Translations under genes and position numbers: made by a program
Shown: positions 1 to 8,659 of the stretch, in pieces
How the letters are laid out: each line of letters begins with the position of its first letter
How positions within the stretch are numbered: position 1 is the first letter of the stretch
The notes under the pieces: model-generated
The model's input: the letters and a program-made list of their open reading frames with translations, nothing else
What the model was told of the DNA's origin: nothing
Databases searched by the model: none
Origin: Corynebacterium lujinxingii
GTDB lineage: Bacteria; Actinomycetota; Actinomycetes; Mycobacteriales; Mycobacteriaceae
DNA: 64,000 nt
Assembly: GCF_014490555.1 (NCBI RefSeq)
Contig: NZ_CP061032.1
Coordinates: forward strand, 992,001-1,056,000
Reading direction: 5' to 3'

Positions 1-198
1 GAAGAGCGCGAGTTCATCCCCGACGACATCGCGCACGTGCTCGAGGTGAAGGCGCCGGATGGGGGATTGGAGTTCGCCGCCGATCGCCGTACGGAGATGG
101 GGTTGGTGTCGTGGATTGAATCGGCGCCGGACGCGCGTGCAGAGCGCACCGATATCCGTGCGCTGGCGCAGAGGGCACAGCGGGAGACTGACCGCTAG
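1..198 (+). CDS. DUF2550 family protein, C-terminal part
   Basis: An open frame enters from the left edge and stops at 196-198, giving the last 65 residues of a protein that begins upstream. The visible part is acidic and hydrophilic, with no membrane segment. I assign it to DUF2550 mainly from position: in corynebacteria and mycobacteria a DUF2550 gene lies between atpC and nucS, and nucS follows here. The function of DUF2550 proteins is unknown. The identity is an inference from gene order, not from a motif. Confidence 0.65.
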   Translation, partial: EEREFIPDDIAHVLEVKAPDGGLEFAADRRTEMGLVSWIESAPDARAERTDIRALAQRAQRETDR

Positions 199-216
199 CG
201 GGCAAGGGGTCGTCGG

Positions 217-222
217 TACGCT
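217..222 (+). promoter_or_regulatory. -10 box of nucS
   Basis: TACGCT ends 7 nt before the nucS ATG. There is no room for a 5' leader, so this hexamer also decides the start codon. Confidence 0.65.
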
Positions 223-229
223 AGGGCGC

Positions 230-922
230 ATGCGTCTTGTCATCGCCCGTTGCTCTGTCGACTACGTGGGCCGTTTGGATGCCCACTTGCCTGAAGCGCT
301 GCGCCTCATCCTGGTCAAGGCGGACGGTTCAGTGTCCGTCCATGCCGACGACCGCGCGTACAAGCCGTTGAACTGGATGACCCCGCCGTGCACGATCCGT
401 GTGGAAAACGTCGTCGACGTCGACGGGGAGGACACCGGCGAGGAGTTGTGGATCGTCGAAAATCCGAAGGGCGAACAGCTGCGAATCTCGATCGCGGAAG
501 TGCTTCTCGACGAAACCCGCGAGCTCGGCGAAGACCCCGGCCTGGTTAAAGACGGTGTGGAATCCCACCTGCAGGAACTGCTCGCCGAGCACATCTCCAC
601 CCTCGGCGAGGGCGTCGAACTGGTGCGCCGCGAATACCCGACCGCGATCGGCCCGGTGGACATCTTGGCGCGCGACCCGCGCGGCGGCACCGTCGCCGTG
701 GAGGTGAAACGCCGCGGCGGTATCGACGGCGTGGAGCAGCTCACGCGCTACGTCGAGCTGCTCAACCGCGACGAGCTGCTGCGGCCGGTGCGCGGAGTGT
801 TCGCCGCACAGGAGATCAAGCCGCAGGCCCGCACGTTGGCCACCGACCGCGGCTTCGAGTGCGTAACCCTCGACTACGACGAGCTGCGCGGCATCGAGTC
901 GACCGAGTTGCGCCTGTTCTAA
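230..922 (+). CDS. nucS: Mismatch-specific endonuclease NucS
   Basis: NucS carries out mismatch repair in actinobacteria, which lack MutS/MutL, by making double-strand cuts at mismatches. The 230-residue product has the usual length. The C-terminal half holds a PD-(D/E)XK nuclease core: Asp144 in GPVDILARD, then Glu158 and Lys160 in VAVEVK. The protein ends in ELRLF, which resembles a beta-clamp-binding tail. The frame is open further upstream, but ATG 230 was chosen because a -10 box lies 7 nt before it and the family begins MRLVIA. The stop overlaps the next start by one base (taATG), so the two genes are co-transcribed. Confidence 0.95.
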   Translation: MRLVIARCSVDYVGRLDAHLPEALRLILVKADGSVSVHADDRAYKPLNWMTPPCTIRVENVVDVDGEDTGEELWIVENPKGEQLRISIAEVLLDETRELGEDPGLVKDGVESHLQELLAEHISTLGEGVELVRREYPTAIGPVDILARDPRGGTVAVEVKRRGGIDGVEQLTRYVELLNRDELLRPVRGVFAAQEIKPQARTLATDRGFECVTLDYDELRGIESTELRLF

Positions 923-1209
923 TGCCGCGCAGGAATCGCCGTCAACACCAGTCGCCACGCTACGTTCTCCCGCGCGACGGGTCGACGTTTATCGGCACCC
1001 AGGAAATGGAGGGCCCTTCCTGGACCAACGGGGAGATCTTCAAGGTCCGCCAGATCGGCTCAGCCGCGGCGACGAAGTTCTACGTCTGCCCGGGGTGCAA
1101 CCAGAACATCCCGCCGGGTGTGGCGCACATTGTGGCGTGGCCGAAGGACACCGGCAGGGGTGTCGATGACCGGAGGCACTGGCATAAGCATTGCTGGTCT
1201 CGTCGTTAA
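922..1209 (+). CDS. Conserved small protein with CxxC/HxxxC zinc-ribbon-like residues
   Basis: A 95-residue basic protein starting on the last base of the nucS stop codon, so translation is probably coupled. After a basic N-terminus it carries CPGC near residue 60 and a C-terminal HWHKHC cluster, the arrangement expected of a small zinc-binding fold. Proteins of this type follow nucS in many actinobacteria and are often labelled ATP/GTP-binding, but no P-loop is visible. A role alongside NucS in DNA repair is possible from position only. Confidence 0.8.
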   Translation: MPRRNRRQHQSPRYVLPRDGSTFIGTQEMEGPSWTNGEIFKVRQIGSAAATKFYVCPGCNQNIPPGVAHIVAWPKDTGRGVDDRRHWHKHCWSRR

Positions 1210-1216
1210 GCACGCG

Positions 1217-1222
1217 TAGACT
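1217..1222 (+). promoter_or_regulatory. -10 box of the thiamine-binding-type gene
   Basis: TAGACT, 7 nt before ATG 1230; the gap GGCGGGC is not a usable ribosome site at that distance. Confidence 0.6.
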
Positions 1223-1229
1223 GGCGGGC

Positions 1230-1532
1230 ATGATTGCAGCGTTCTCGGTCGCACCGACCATGACGGAAAATGCCAACGCGGAGATGTCCGACATCGTCGC
1301 ACGCGCCGTGAAGGTGGTGCGCGAATCCGGCTTGCCGCACGAGACGACGGCGATGTTTACCACCATCGAGGGCGAGTGGGACGAGGTCATGGACGTGATC
1401 AAGCGCGCCACCCAAGCCGTCGAGGAGGTCTCGCCGCGCGTGTCGCTGGTGGTCAAGGCGGATATCCGACCCGGCTACGAGAACATGCTGGAGCAGAAAG
1501 TTCAGTCCCTGGAAAAGCACCTGGAGGCCTAG
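1230..1532 (+). CDS. Thiamine-binding-type (MTH1187/YkoF-like) protein
   Basis: A 100-residue protein beginning MIAAFSVAPT, the pattern of the MTH1187/DUF77 fold, in which small ferredoxin-like domains assemble and bind thiamine or related pyrimidines. It has no signal peptide or membrane segment and should be cytoplasmic. The next gene starts directly after its stop. The family name is the best reading; the ligand has not been shown for corynebacterial members. Confidence 0.75.
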   Translation: MIAAFSVAPTMTENANAEMSDIVARAVKVVRESGLPHETTAMFTTIEGEWDEVMDVIKRATQAVEEVSPRVSLVVKADIRPGYENMLEQKVQSLEKHLEA

Positions 1533-2354
1533 ATGACCAATCCGCAGTTCACCGGCGGCGCGATCGATTTGGGCGCGCTCGCCCGCGAGCCCGAAACCGG
1601 CGACTTCGAGCCGTTTGTCACCGTCGACGCCACTAACGTCGAGGCGAAGGCGTTCGAGCGTTCCCAGCAGGTCCCCGTGATTTTGATGGTGGGCACTTCG
1701 CGTTCCGACGACTCCGAGGCCCTCAAGGCCACCTTCCAGCGCCTCGCCGCGGGGCAGCGCTCGTTCATGGTCGCCTACGTCGACGCGGACGCCACCCCGC
1801 AGGTCGCGCAGATGCTCGGCGTGCGCGTCCTGCCGACCGTTGTCGCGCTCGCGGCCGGCCGCCCCGTGGCTAACTTCGAGGGCAACCAGCCGGCCGACCA
1901 GTTGGAGCAGTGGGTCGGTCAAATTGTGTCGCAGTTGGGCGGCCAATTGCAGGGGCTTGCCGACGATTCCTCCGAGCCCGCCGAGGACCCACGCCTCGAC
2001 GAGGCCACCGAGGCGCTCAACGCCGGCGACTTCGACAAAGCGATCTCGCTTTACGACGACATCCTCGCCTCCGATCCCACCAACGCCGATGTGAAGCAGG
2101 CGAAGAACACCGTCGCCGTGCTCAAGCGCTTGAACACGCAGGGCGACGAGGCGGACGAGGTGGAGCAAAAGCTGCTCGCCGCCGACGCCCAGTTCGTCGG
2201 CGGGGACCCGGAAGGCGCGTTCGACGCGTTGCTTGCTCTGGTGAAAACGGAGCCGCGCGCGAAGGATCGTTTACTCGAGTTGCTCACTCTGTTGGCGCCC
2301 GACGACCCGCGCGTGATTTCCGCGCGCACGAGGCTCGCTAGCTCGCTGTTTTAG
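1533..2354 (+). CDS. Thioredoxin-like TPR co-chaperone (YbbN/CnoX family)
   Basis: A 273-residue protein. Residues about 40-135 form a thioredoxin fold (VPVILMVGTSRSDD, then VYVDADATPQVAQMLGVRVLPTVV), but the CxxC active site is replaced by Ser-Arg-Ser, so it cannot act as an oxidoreductase. The C-terminal part is built of TPR-like helices (AGDFDKAISLYDDILASDPTNADV). E. coli CnoX/YbbN members hold clients for chaperonins. The start follows the upstream stop without a gap, indicating an operon with the thiamine-binding-type gene. Confidence 0.88.
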   Translation: MTNPQFTGGAIDLGALAREPETGDFEPFVTVDATNVEAKAFERSQQVPVILMVGTSRSDDSEALKATFQRLAAGQRSFMVAYVDADATPQVAQMLGVRVLPTVVALAAGRPVANFEGNQPADQLEQWVGQIVSQLGGQLQGLADDSSEPAEDPRLDEATEALNAGDFDKAISLYDDILASDPTNADVKQAKNTVAVLKRLNTQGDEADEVEQKLLAADAQFVGGDPEGAFDALLALVKTEPRAKDRLLELLTLLAPDDPRVISARTRLASSLF

Positions 2355-2356
2355 AG

Positions 2357-2365
2357 TTATCCACA
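2357..2365 (+). other. DnaA-box-like sequence
   Basis: TTATCCACA, identical to the DnaA-box consensus, lies 67 nt upstream of the HNH gene. The same stretch recurs with changes upstream of the tRNA cluster near 55420. Upstream regions of HNH/DUF222 repeat genes often carry such a sequence; whether DnaA binds here is unknown. Confidence 0.4.
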
Positions 2366-2418
2366 GGGTGCGAAACCGAAATTCCACAGGTTCGGACGGT
2401 GGGGTTGCGCCGGTGGTT

Positions 2419-2424
2419 TAGGCT
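2419..2424 (+). promoter_or_regulatory. -10 box of the HNH gene
   Basis: TAGGCT, 8 nt before ATG 2433. Confidence 0.55.
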
Positions 2425-2432
2425 CCGGTGCT

Positions 2433-3518
2433 ATGAACCTGTTCGAATCGTTCGCTCACGCGCTGGCTGCCGGCGCGATCGACATGCTTGCCGCGTTCGA
2501 CCGCGGCATGCTCGTCGACCTCGGCGTCAACCCCACGCGCGTGCGCGAGTGGTCGAAGATCCGCGATGTCTACTACGGCCCGACCAGGTTTAAGCGCCAG
2601 CAGGCCAAAGCGGTGTCATTGGCGCGCTCCCACGGGGCGAGTTTGGACAAGTTGGCGTTTATCGAGCGTTCGCTGCGCTTGCTTGACGACGACACCGAGC
2701 GCTGGCGCCTGCGCCACCGCCTTTTGGAACTGCGCGGGCCGTACAACTCGTTTACCCGCAGGGCGAAGGAGATCCTGCCGGCGCAGGAGCCTTCGGTTCC
2801 GGAGGACTACATCAACTTCTCCGAATCCAAAGACGGCAAGCGGCGCTTTTGCGGCTCCGGCGACGAGCACCTGTTGGCAGCGTTGGAGCACCGACTGCGT
2901 GACGGGCTGGATACATCAAAGACGTCGGGCCCGCAGATGATGCGTAACTTCGCCGACATCCTCACCGGTGAAGGTGGCGGGGTGCAGGTGCCGGTGCCGC
3001 GGCCGATCCTTGCGGTGGGGCTGCCGGACTTTGTGCGGATTATGGCCGGCGAGGGCGACGACGTCGTGTTGGCGTTGTCGGATGGGACGACGATGACCGG
3101 TGCGGAGTTTTTAGCAGCCCAGTTCGGCGACATCCTCGAGGTGGCCGCGTTTCACCCGGAGGCCGGTGCGGTGAACTTGTACCGCACCGAGCGGCGGGCG
3201 AATAAGAAGCAGCGCGATTTGGCGAAGATGGTTTCACCCCTGTGCGCCTTCCCCGGCTGCCGGCACGGAGCCGATGCGTGCGAGTTGCACCACGTCACCG
3301 CGTGGAAACACGGCGGTGAGACCAATCTGGACAACCTGGCGCCGCTGTGCCGCTACCACAACCGCATCAACGACGATGACCCGTGGCGTAAAAGACGCGG
3401 CCGGATCGTGATGATCCGGGGCGCCCCGGTATGGATCTCACCCCGCGGCTACCCGGTGAAAAACACCAACCGCGGGGTGATGGACAAACTGTTCGGCGAC
3501 TACCGCCGGAGGATGTAG
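2433..3518 (+). CDS. HNH endonuclease signature protein (13E12/DUF222 type)
   Basis: A 361-residue protein with a helical N-terminal two-thirds and a C-terminal HNH nuclease domain (residues about 270-320). The domain reads CAFPGCRHGADACELHHVTAWKHGG, then NLAPLCRYHNRIND, which supplies two CxxC-type zinc pairs and the His-His, Asn and His of the HNH fold. Such genes are abundant and often multicopy in corynebacteria and mycobacteria; their role is unknown. The 3' end overlaps the end of convergent glgB by 19 bp. Confidence 0.85.
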   Translation: MNLFESFAHALAAGAIDMLAAFDRGMLVDLGVNPTRVREWSKIRDVYYGPTRFKRQQAKAVSLARSHGASLDKLAFIERSLRLLDDDTERWRLRHRLLELRGPYNSFTRRAKEILPAQEPSVPEDYINFSESKDGKRRFCGSGDEHLLAALEHRLRDGLDTSKTSGPQMMRNFADILTGEGGGVQVPVPRPILAVGLPDFVRIMAGEGDDVVLALSDGTTMTGAEFLAAQFGDILEVAAFHPEAGAVNLYRTERRANKKQRDLAKMVSPLCAFPGCRHGADACELHHVTAWKHGGETNLDNLAPLCRYHNRINDDDPWRKRRGRIVMIRGAPVWISPRGYPVKNTNRGVMDKLFGDYRRRM

Positions 3519-5677
3519 TACTGCACGCTCATCGCTGGTGCGTGCAGTTCCACGGACTGGTCGAAGCGGTCCCACTCGACCGCTTCGGTGCGCAGCGTGC
3601 CCGGAAGGTCGTTGCCGGCGCCGCCGTAGCAGGCGTTGTCGGTATTGACCAGCAGCTCCCACTCGCCGGCCTCCGGCAAGCCGAGACGGTAGGCGGGCTG
3701 GGAGACACCGGACAGGTTGACCACGGCGAGTACCGGTGTGGCGTCGACACCCCAGCGCACGTAGGCGAGCAGGTTGTTCGAGGCGTCGTCGCCTTTGATC
3801 CACTGGAAGCCCATCGGGGTGTTGTCCTGCGAGTACAGCGCCGGGGTGTCGCGGTAGATGCGGTTTAAGTCGCGCACGAGGCGGCGCACCCCTTGGTGGT
3901 ACTCGCCGTCGAGGTCGGACCAGTTGGCGGATGTGGCTTCGTCCCACTCGGTGGTCTGCCCCCATTCGCAGCCCATGAACAGCAGTTGCTTGCCGGGGTG
4001 CGAGAACATGTAGCCGTACAGGGTGCGGAGTCCTGCGGCTTTGTTCCAGTCGTCGCCGGGCATGCGTTGCCACATGGAGCCCTTGCCGTGGACGACTTCG
4101 TCGTGGCTAAACGGCAGCACGTAGCGCTCGGAAAACGCGTAGACCAGAGAGAAGGTGATCTCGTTGTGGTGGTAGGAGCGGTGGATGGGGTCGAGCGCGA
4201 AGTACTCGAGGGTGTCGTTCATCCAGCCCATGTTCCACTTCAGTGAGAACCCGAGGCCATCGGCGTCGGTTTGGGCGGTCACGCCTGGCCAGGCGGTGGA
4301 TTCCTCGGCGATGGTGAGCACCCCGGGGTGCTCGCGGTGCACGGTGGCGTTCATTTCCTGCAAGAACTGCACGGCTTCCCAGTGCTCGCGCCCGCCGTAT
4401 TGGTTGGGCAGCCACTCGCCGGGTTCGCGGGAGTAGTCGAGGTAGAGCATGGAGGCCACGGCGTCGACGCGCAGGCCGTCGAGGTGGAACTCTTCGCACC
4501 AGTACAGGGCATTGGCGACGAGGAAGTTGCGCACTTCTCGACGACCAAAATCGAACACGTACGTGCCCCAGTCCTTTTGCTCGCCGCGGCGCCAGTCGGG
4601 GTGTTCGTACAGGGCTGTGCCGTCGAAACGCGCGAGCGCGAAATCGTCTTTGGGGAAGTGGGCGGGCACCCAGTCGACGATCACACCGATGCCGTTCGCG
4701 TGCAGCGTATCGACGAGCCGGCGGAACTCGTCCGGTGTTCCCCAGCGCGCGGTCGGCGCGTAGTAGCCGGTGACCTGGTAGCCCCAGGATCCGCCGTAGG
4801 GGTGCTCGGCGACCGGCAGGAATTCAACGTGGGTGAAGCCGTGTTCGACGAGGTAGGGCACGAGTTCGTCGGCAAGCGAGGCGTAGTTGGAGCCTTGCTT
4901 CCAGGAGCCGATGTGGCATTCGTAGACGCTCATGGCGGAGTTGGTGGCGTCGAAGCCTGCGCGGGCGTCCATCCAGTCGCCGTCGCTCCACTCGAATTCG
5001 CTTGGGCTTGCGACGACCGAGACGGTCTCCGGTGGCGTCAGCGTGCGTTTCGCCAGCGGGTCGGCCTTGTCGATGCGCGTGCCGTCAGCGGTGTGGATGG
5101 CGAACTTGTAGGCGTCGCCGTCGCCGACGCCGGGGATGAAGATCTCCCACACACCCGACACGCCGAGGGTGCGCATGGGGTACTGGCTGGGGTTCCAGTT
5201 GCAGAAGTCGCCGATGACGGCCACGCCCTGCGCGTTCGGCGCCCACACGGCGAACGAGGTGCCGGTGACCACGCCGAGGGTGGTGTCGTAGGTGCGCACG
5301 TTTGCGCCGAGGACCTCCCAGAGGCGTTCGTGGCGGCCTTCGTTGATCAGGTGCAGGTCGAGCGAGCCGAGGGTAGGTAGGAAGTGGTAGGCGTCGGCCA
5401 CGATGACCGGCTCGGCACCGGGGTAGGTGACCCGGAAGCGGTAGTCGGGGGCGTGGGTGTCGTCGAGGGCGGCGGCGAAGATGTCGTCGCCAAGCGGCTG
5501 CATGGGTTGCGCGCCGTTGTGGATGAGCAGCTCGACGCGCTCAGCGCCAATAAACCGCGTGCGCACCACCGAGCCTTGGCCTTGCGCGTGCCAGCCATAG
5601 AAGTCGTGTGGGGCGTGGTGCGTGCAGGCGAGCAGGCGCGCGCGGTCCGAGTCCGGAATATGCAGGTCGGTTGTCAT
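3500..5677 (-). CDS. glgB: 1,4-alpha-glucan branching enzyme GlgB
   Basis: GlgB makes the alpha-1,6 branches of glycogen-like glucan. The 725-residue product has the family length: an N-terminal beta-sandwich/CBM48 region (to about residue 220), the GH13 barrel, and a C-terminal beta domain ending MSVQYYILRR. The catalytic set is present: Asp in GLRVDAV, Glu in TIAEESTAWPG and Asp in FSHDEVVHGK. An AAGGAG site lies just before the start, inside the 8-nt gap after glgE, so glgE-glgB form an operon of the GlgE glucan pathway (maltose-1-phosphate extension followed by branching). Confidence 0.97.
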   Translation of the reverse strand: MTTDLHIPDSDRARLLACTHHAPHDFYGWHAQGQGSVVRTRFIGAERVELLIHNGAQPMQPLGDDIFAAALDDTHAPDYRFRVTYPGAEPVIVADAYHFLPTLGSLDLHLINEGRHERLWEVLGANVRTYDTTLGVVTGTSFAVWAPNAQGVAVIGDFCNWNPSQYPMRTLGVSGVWEIFIPGVGDGDAYKFAIHTADGTRIDKADPLAKRTLTPPETVSVVASPSEFEWSDGDWMDARAGFDATNSAMSVYECHIGSWKQGSNYASLADELVPYLVEHGFTHVEFLPVAEHPYGGSWGYQVTGYYAPTARWGTPDEFRRLVDTLHANGIGVIVDWVPAHFPKDDFALARFDGTALYEHPDWRRGEQKDWGTYVFDFGRREVRNFLVANALYWCEEFHLDGLRVDAVASMLYLDYSREPGEWLPNQYGGREHWEAVQFLQEMNATVHREHPGVLTIAEESTAWPGVTAQTDADGLGFSLKWNMGWMNDTLEYFALDPIHRSYHHNEITFSLVYAFSERYVLPFSHDEVVHGKGSMWQRMPGDDWNKAAGLRTLYGYMFSHPGKQLLFMGCEWGQTTEWDEATSANWSDLDGEYHQGVRRLVRDLNRIYRDTPALYSQDNTPMGFQWIKGDDASNNLLAYVRWGVDATPVLAVVNLSGVSQPAYRLGLPEAGEWELLVNTDNACYGGAGNDLPGTLRTEAVEWDRFDQSVELHAPAMSVQYYILRR

Positions 5678-5685
5678 GGCGCTCC

Positions 5686-7707
5686 TTATGGGCGGTAGTC
5701 GTGGTCTGAGATCTGACGGTACGCGAGTGCTTGACGACGACCCGCAGCCACCTCCGGCAAACGGAACACGTGCGCGACGTTCTTCTCGGGGGCGAGGCGG
5801 ACGAAGTTGCCGGTTTCGGCGGTGGTCCAGGTGTAGGACTCGCCGGTGATCTGGTCGTGGACGTCGAAGGTGCCGGGGGTGAGGCCGACGGCGTCGGCGT
5901 CGATACGCAACATGCCCTCCTGGGTGGAGGTGGGGTCCAAGTTGACCACGACGAGCACCGTGTTACCGGTGATCGCGTCGACCTTGGAGTAGGCGATGAT
6001 CTGGTCGTTTTCGATGTCGTGGAAGCGGATCTGGCGCAATTGCTGCAGCGCCGGGTTGTCGCGACGGATCTGGTTGAGCAGCGTCAGGTACGGTTCGAGC
6101 GATGTGCCCTCTTCGAGTGCTGCGGCCCAGTCGCGGTGGCGCAGCTGGTATTTCTCGCTGTCGTGGTACTCCTCGCTGCCGGCGGTAACGGGGCGGTTTT
6201 CGTAGAGTTCGTAGCCGGAGTAGACGCCCCACAGCGGACTCATTGTCGCGGCGAGGGTGGCGCGCAGCGCGAACGCGGCCGGACCGCCCTCCTGAAGCGT
6301 GGCGTGGAGGATGTCGGGGGTGTTGACGAACAGGTTGGGCCGCGACACGTCGGCGACGTCGACGAGCAGCTGGGCGAAATCGGTTAGCTCCGCCTTCGTG
6401 GTCTTCCACGTGAAGTGGGTGTAGGACTGCGAAAAGCCCGCCTTGGACAGGCCGTACATGCGCGGCGGGCGGGTAAACGCCTCGGCGAGGAAGATCACGT
6501 CCGGGTCGGTCTCGTGCACTTTGGCGATCAGCCAGTGCCAGAAATTGACCGGCTTGGTGTGCGGGTTGTCCACGCGGAAGGTGGTCACGCCGAGGTTCAC
6601 CCAGTACATAAGTACGCGGTAGATCTCGTCGTAAAGCGCTTCGGGTGCGTTGTCGAAGTTGAGCGGGTAGATGTCCTGGTACTTCTTCGGCGGGTTTTCG
6701 GCGTACGCGATGGTGCCGTCGGCGAGCACGGTGAAAAATTCCGGGTGCTCTTTCGCCCACGGGTGGTCGGGCGCGGCCTGCAGGGCGAAGTCGAGGGCGA
6801 TCTCCAAGCCTAACTCGTTGGCGTGGTCCATCATGTCCAAAAACTCGTCCTCGCCGCCTAAGTTCGGGTCGAAGGCGTCGTGGCCGCCGTGCTTCGAGCC
6901 GATCGCCCACGGCGAGCCGACGTCGCCGTCTTCCGGGGTGAGCGTGTTGTTGCGGCCCTTGCGGTTGACTTCGCCGATGGGGTGGATGGGCGGGAAGTAC
7001 ACGGTGTCAAAGCCCATCGCGGCCACGCGCTCCAGCTGGGCGGTGGTGGTTTCCCATGTGCCGTGGACCGGGTTGCCGTTGTTGTCCACGCCGCCGGTGG
7101 AGCGGGGGAACAGTTCGTACCAGGAGTTCACCAGGGCAGCGCGGCGCTCGACCAGGATGTCGGCGACCGGCCCGCGGGTGACCAGTTCGCGCAGGGGATG
7201 CTCGGCAAGCACGTCGCGCACCTTTTGCGAGCACCCTGGAGCGATGCGCCTGTCGAGGGGGAGGGTGTCGTCGAGAAGCGAGGCGCGGGCGGCGATAAGG
7301 GCGTCGGCGGGGTGGTTGGCGATGGCGGCGTCGAACAGCTTGATGCCGTGGGCGATGTCGTTGGCTAACTCGCGTTCGGTCTGGCCGGCGGCGAGCTTCT
7401 TTTCCACCGCGTTGCGCCAGGTGGCCATGACGTCGCTCCACGCGTCGACGCGGTAGCGCCACAGGCCCTGCTCGTCGGGCACGAACACCGCGTGGCAGTA
7501 GTCCGGGCGGTAGAACTCCTGCTGCATGGACACCTGGTACTGCGCGCCTGACGGTGCGACGAGTACCAACGTGGCGGCGATGGCGTCGTGGCCTTCGCGC
7601 CATACCAGCGCCGAGACCGGGACCACCTCGCCGACCACCGCCTTCGACGGCAGGGTGCGCCCCGAGACCTGGGGGCGGACGTCGTCGATGCCGAAGCGCG
7701 AAACCAT
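5686..7707 (-). CDS. glgE: Alpha-1,4-glucan:maltose-1-phosphate maltosyltransferase GlgE
   Basis: GlgE extends alpha-glucans with maltose from maltose-1-phosphate. The 673-residue protein has the N-terminal beta-sandwich and helical domains of GH13_3 enzymes and then the barrel, with the nucleophile Asp in FRVDNPHTKP and the acid Glu in IFLAEAFTRPP. The start is supported by GGAAGG 8 nt upstream. A possible -10 (TACCCT on the minus strand near 7750) would give a leader of about 40 nt. It is the first gene of glgE-glgB. Confidence 0.96.
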   Translation of the reverse strand: MVSRFGIDDVRPQVSGRTLPSKAVVGEVVPVSALVWREGHDAIAATLVLVAPSGAQYQVSMQQEFYRPDYCHAVFVPDEQGLWRYRVDAWSDVMATWRNAVEKKLAAGQTERELANDIAHGIKLFDAAIANHPADALIAARASLLDDTLPLDRRIAPGCSQKVRDVLAEHPLRELVTRGPVADILVERRAALVNSWYELFPRSTGGVDNNGNPVHGTWETTTAQLERVAAMGFDTVYFPPIHPIGEVNRKGRNNTLTPEDGDVGSPWAIGSKHGGHDAFDPNLGGEDEFLDMMDHANELGLEIALDFALQAAPDHPWAKEHPEFFTVLADGTIAYAENPPKKYQDIYPLNFDNAPEALYDEIYRVLMYWVNLGVTTFRVDNPHTKPVNFWHWLIAKVHETDPDVIFLAEAFTRPPRMYGLSKAGFSQSYTHFTWKTTKAELTDFAQLLVDVADVSRPNLFVNTPDILHATLQEGGPAAFALRATLAATMSPLWGVYSGYELYENRPVTAGSEEYHDSEKYQLRHRDWAAALEEGTSLEPYLTLLNQIRRDNPALQQLRQIRFHDIENDQIIAYSKVDAITGNTVLVVVNLDPTSTQEGMLRIDADAVGLTPGTFDVHDQITGESYTWTTAETGNFVRLAPEKNVAHVFRLPEVAAGRRQALAYRQISDHDYRP

Positions 7708-7785
7708 GAATCAAACCTTCCAGCCGGCCTGCGATTTACCTGCCAGGGTAGCGCGGGGCAACCACACACGCGGGCTGAAATAGGC

Positions 7786-7791
7786 CAAGAT
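7786..7791 (+). promoter_or_regulatory. -10 box of the ABC ATPase gene
   Basis: CAAGAT, 7 nt before GTG 7799. The first base departs from the TANNNT pattern. It favours GTG 7799 over ATG 7790, which lies partly inside the hexamer. Confidence 0.4.
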
Positions 7792-7798
7792 GGAAGGC

Positions 7799-8641
7799 GT
7801 GAATCAGACAGAGGAATTGGTGACCGATCCGGACCTGCTCATCGACATGCGCGACGTTTCGTTCGTCCGCGGCGGGCGCACGCTCGTCGGGCCTGTCGAC
7901 TGGCAGGTTGAACTCGACGAGCGCTGGGTCATCGTCGGCCCGAACGGCGCCGGCAAGACCACGCTGATCCGCATGGCCTCGGCGCAGGAGTTCCCGTCGG
8001 AGGGCACGACGTTCATTCTGGGCGAGCGTGTCGGAGCGACGGATATGCGCGATTTGCGGGCGGCGATCGGCGTGACGTCGTCGTCAATCGCCCAGCGCGT
8101 CCCGGAGGATGAGACGGTGGGAGATCTCGTTGTCTCCGCGGGCTACGCCATTTTGGGGCGCTGGCGAGAGGACTACGACACCATGGACTACGACCAGGCG
8201 CTCGAGGTGCTCGAGCAGGTCGGCGCGATGCACCTGATCGACCGCCGCTGGGGCACGCTGTCCGACGGCGAGAAGAAACGCGTGCTGGTCGCGCGGGCCG
8301 TGATGACGAACCCGGAGCTGCTCATACTCGACGAGCCGGCCGCCGGCATGGACTTGGGCGGGCGCGAGGACCTGCTGGCCTACCTGGGCGATCTGGCGCT
8401 GGACCCGGATGCACCGGCGATTGTGATGATCACCCACCACCTCGAGGAGATCCCCGCCGGTTTTACCCACGCGATGCTGCTCGACGAGGGTGAGGTTGTG
8501 GCACAGGGGCTTATCGACGACGTCCTCACCTCCGAGAACGTCTCCCGCGCCTACCACCAGCCCATCGAGGTCACGCGTGACGACGGCCGGTTTTTCGCTC
8601 GCCGGGCCCGCAAGGCCCGCGGGGGTGCGCACCGCGCCTAG
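7799..8641 (+). CDS. ABC transporter ATP-binding protein
   Basis: A stand-alone ATPase of about 280 residues with Walker A (GPNGAGKTT), signature LSDGEKKR, Walker B (LLILDEPAAGMD) and the switch His in MITHHLEEIP. No permease or binding-protein gene is adjacent. The family resembles ModF/molybdate-type ATPases and is conserved at this position in corynebacteria and mycobacteria; its partner and substrate are unknown. I prefer GTG 7799 for its promoter spacing; ATG 7790 would add three residues. The NUDIX gene follows by 18 nt. Confidence 0.9.
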   Translation: MNQTEELVTDPDLLIDMRDVSFVRGGRTLVGPVDWQVELDERWVIVGPNGAGKTTLIRMASAQEFPSEGTTFILGERVGATDMRDLRAAIGVTSSSIAQRVPEDETVGDLVVSAGYAILGRWREDYDTMDYDQALEVLEQVGAMHLIDRRWGTLSDGEKKRVLVARAVMTNPELLILDEPAAGMDLGGREDLLAYLGDLALDPDAPAIVMITHHLEEIPAGFTHAMLLDEGEVVAQGLIDDVLTSENVSRAYHQPIEVTRDDGRFFARRARKARGGAHRA

Positions 8642-8659
8642 AAAGGCCGGGGGAGTTCC

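Noticed and set aside
2433..3518. Homing endonuclease or intron signature for the HNH gene
   Set aside because: No intron or intein boundaries; it is a free-standing gene of the multicopy 13E12/DUF222 type.
4271..5380. 369-codon open frame opposite glgB, and similar long frames opposite mnmA (16478-17605), gatB (30593-32107), YkvI (32362-33915) and ilvB (37535-38662)
   Set aside because: They are antisense to genes with full catalytic motifs, lack family motifs and arise because stop codons are rare in high-GC third positions.
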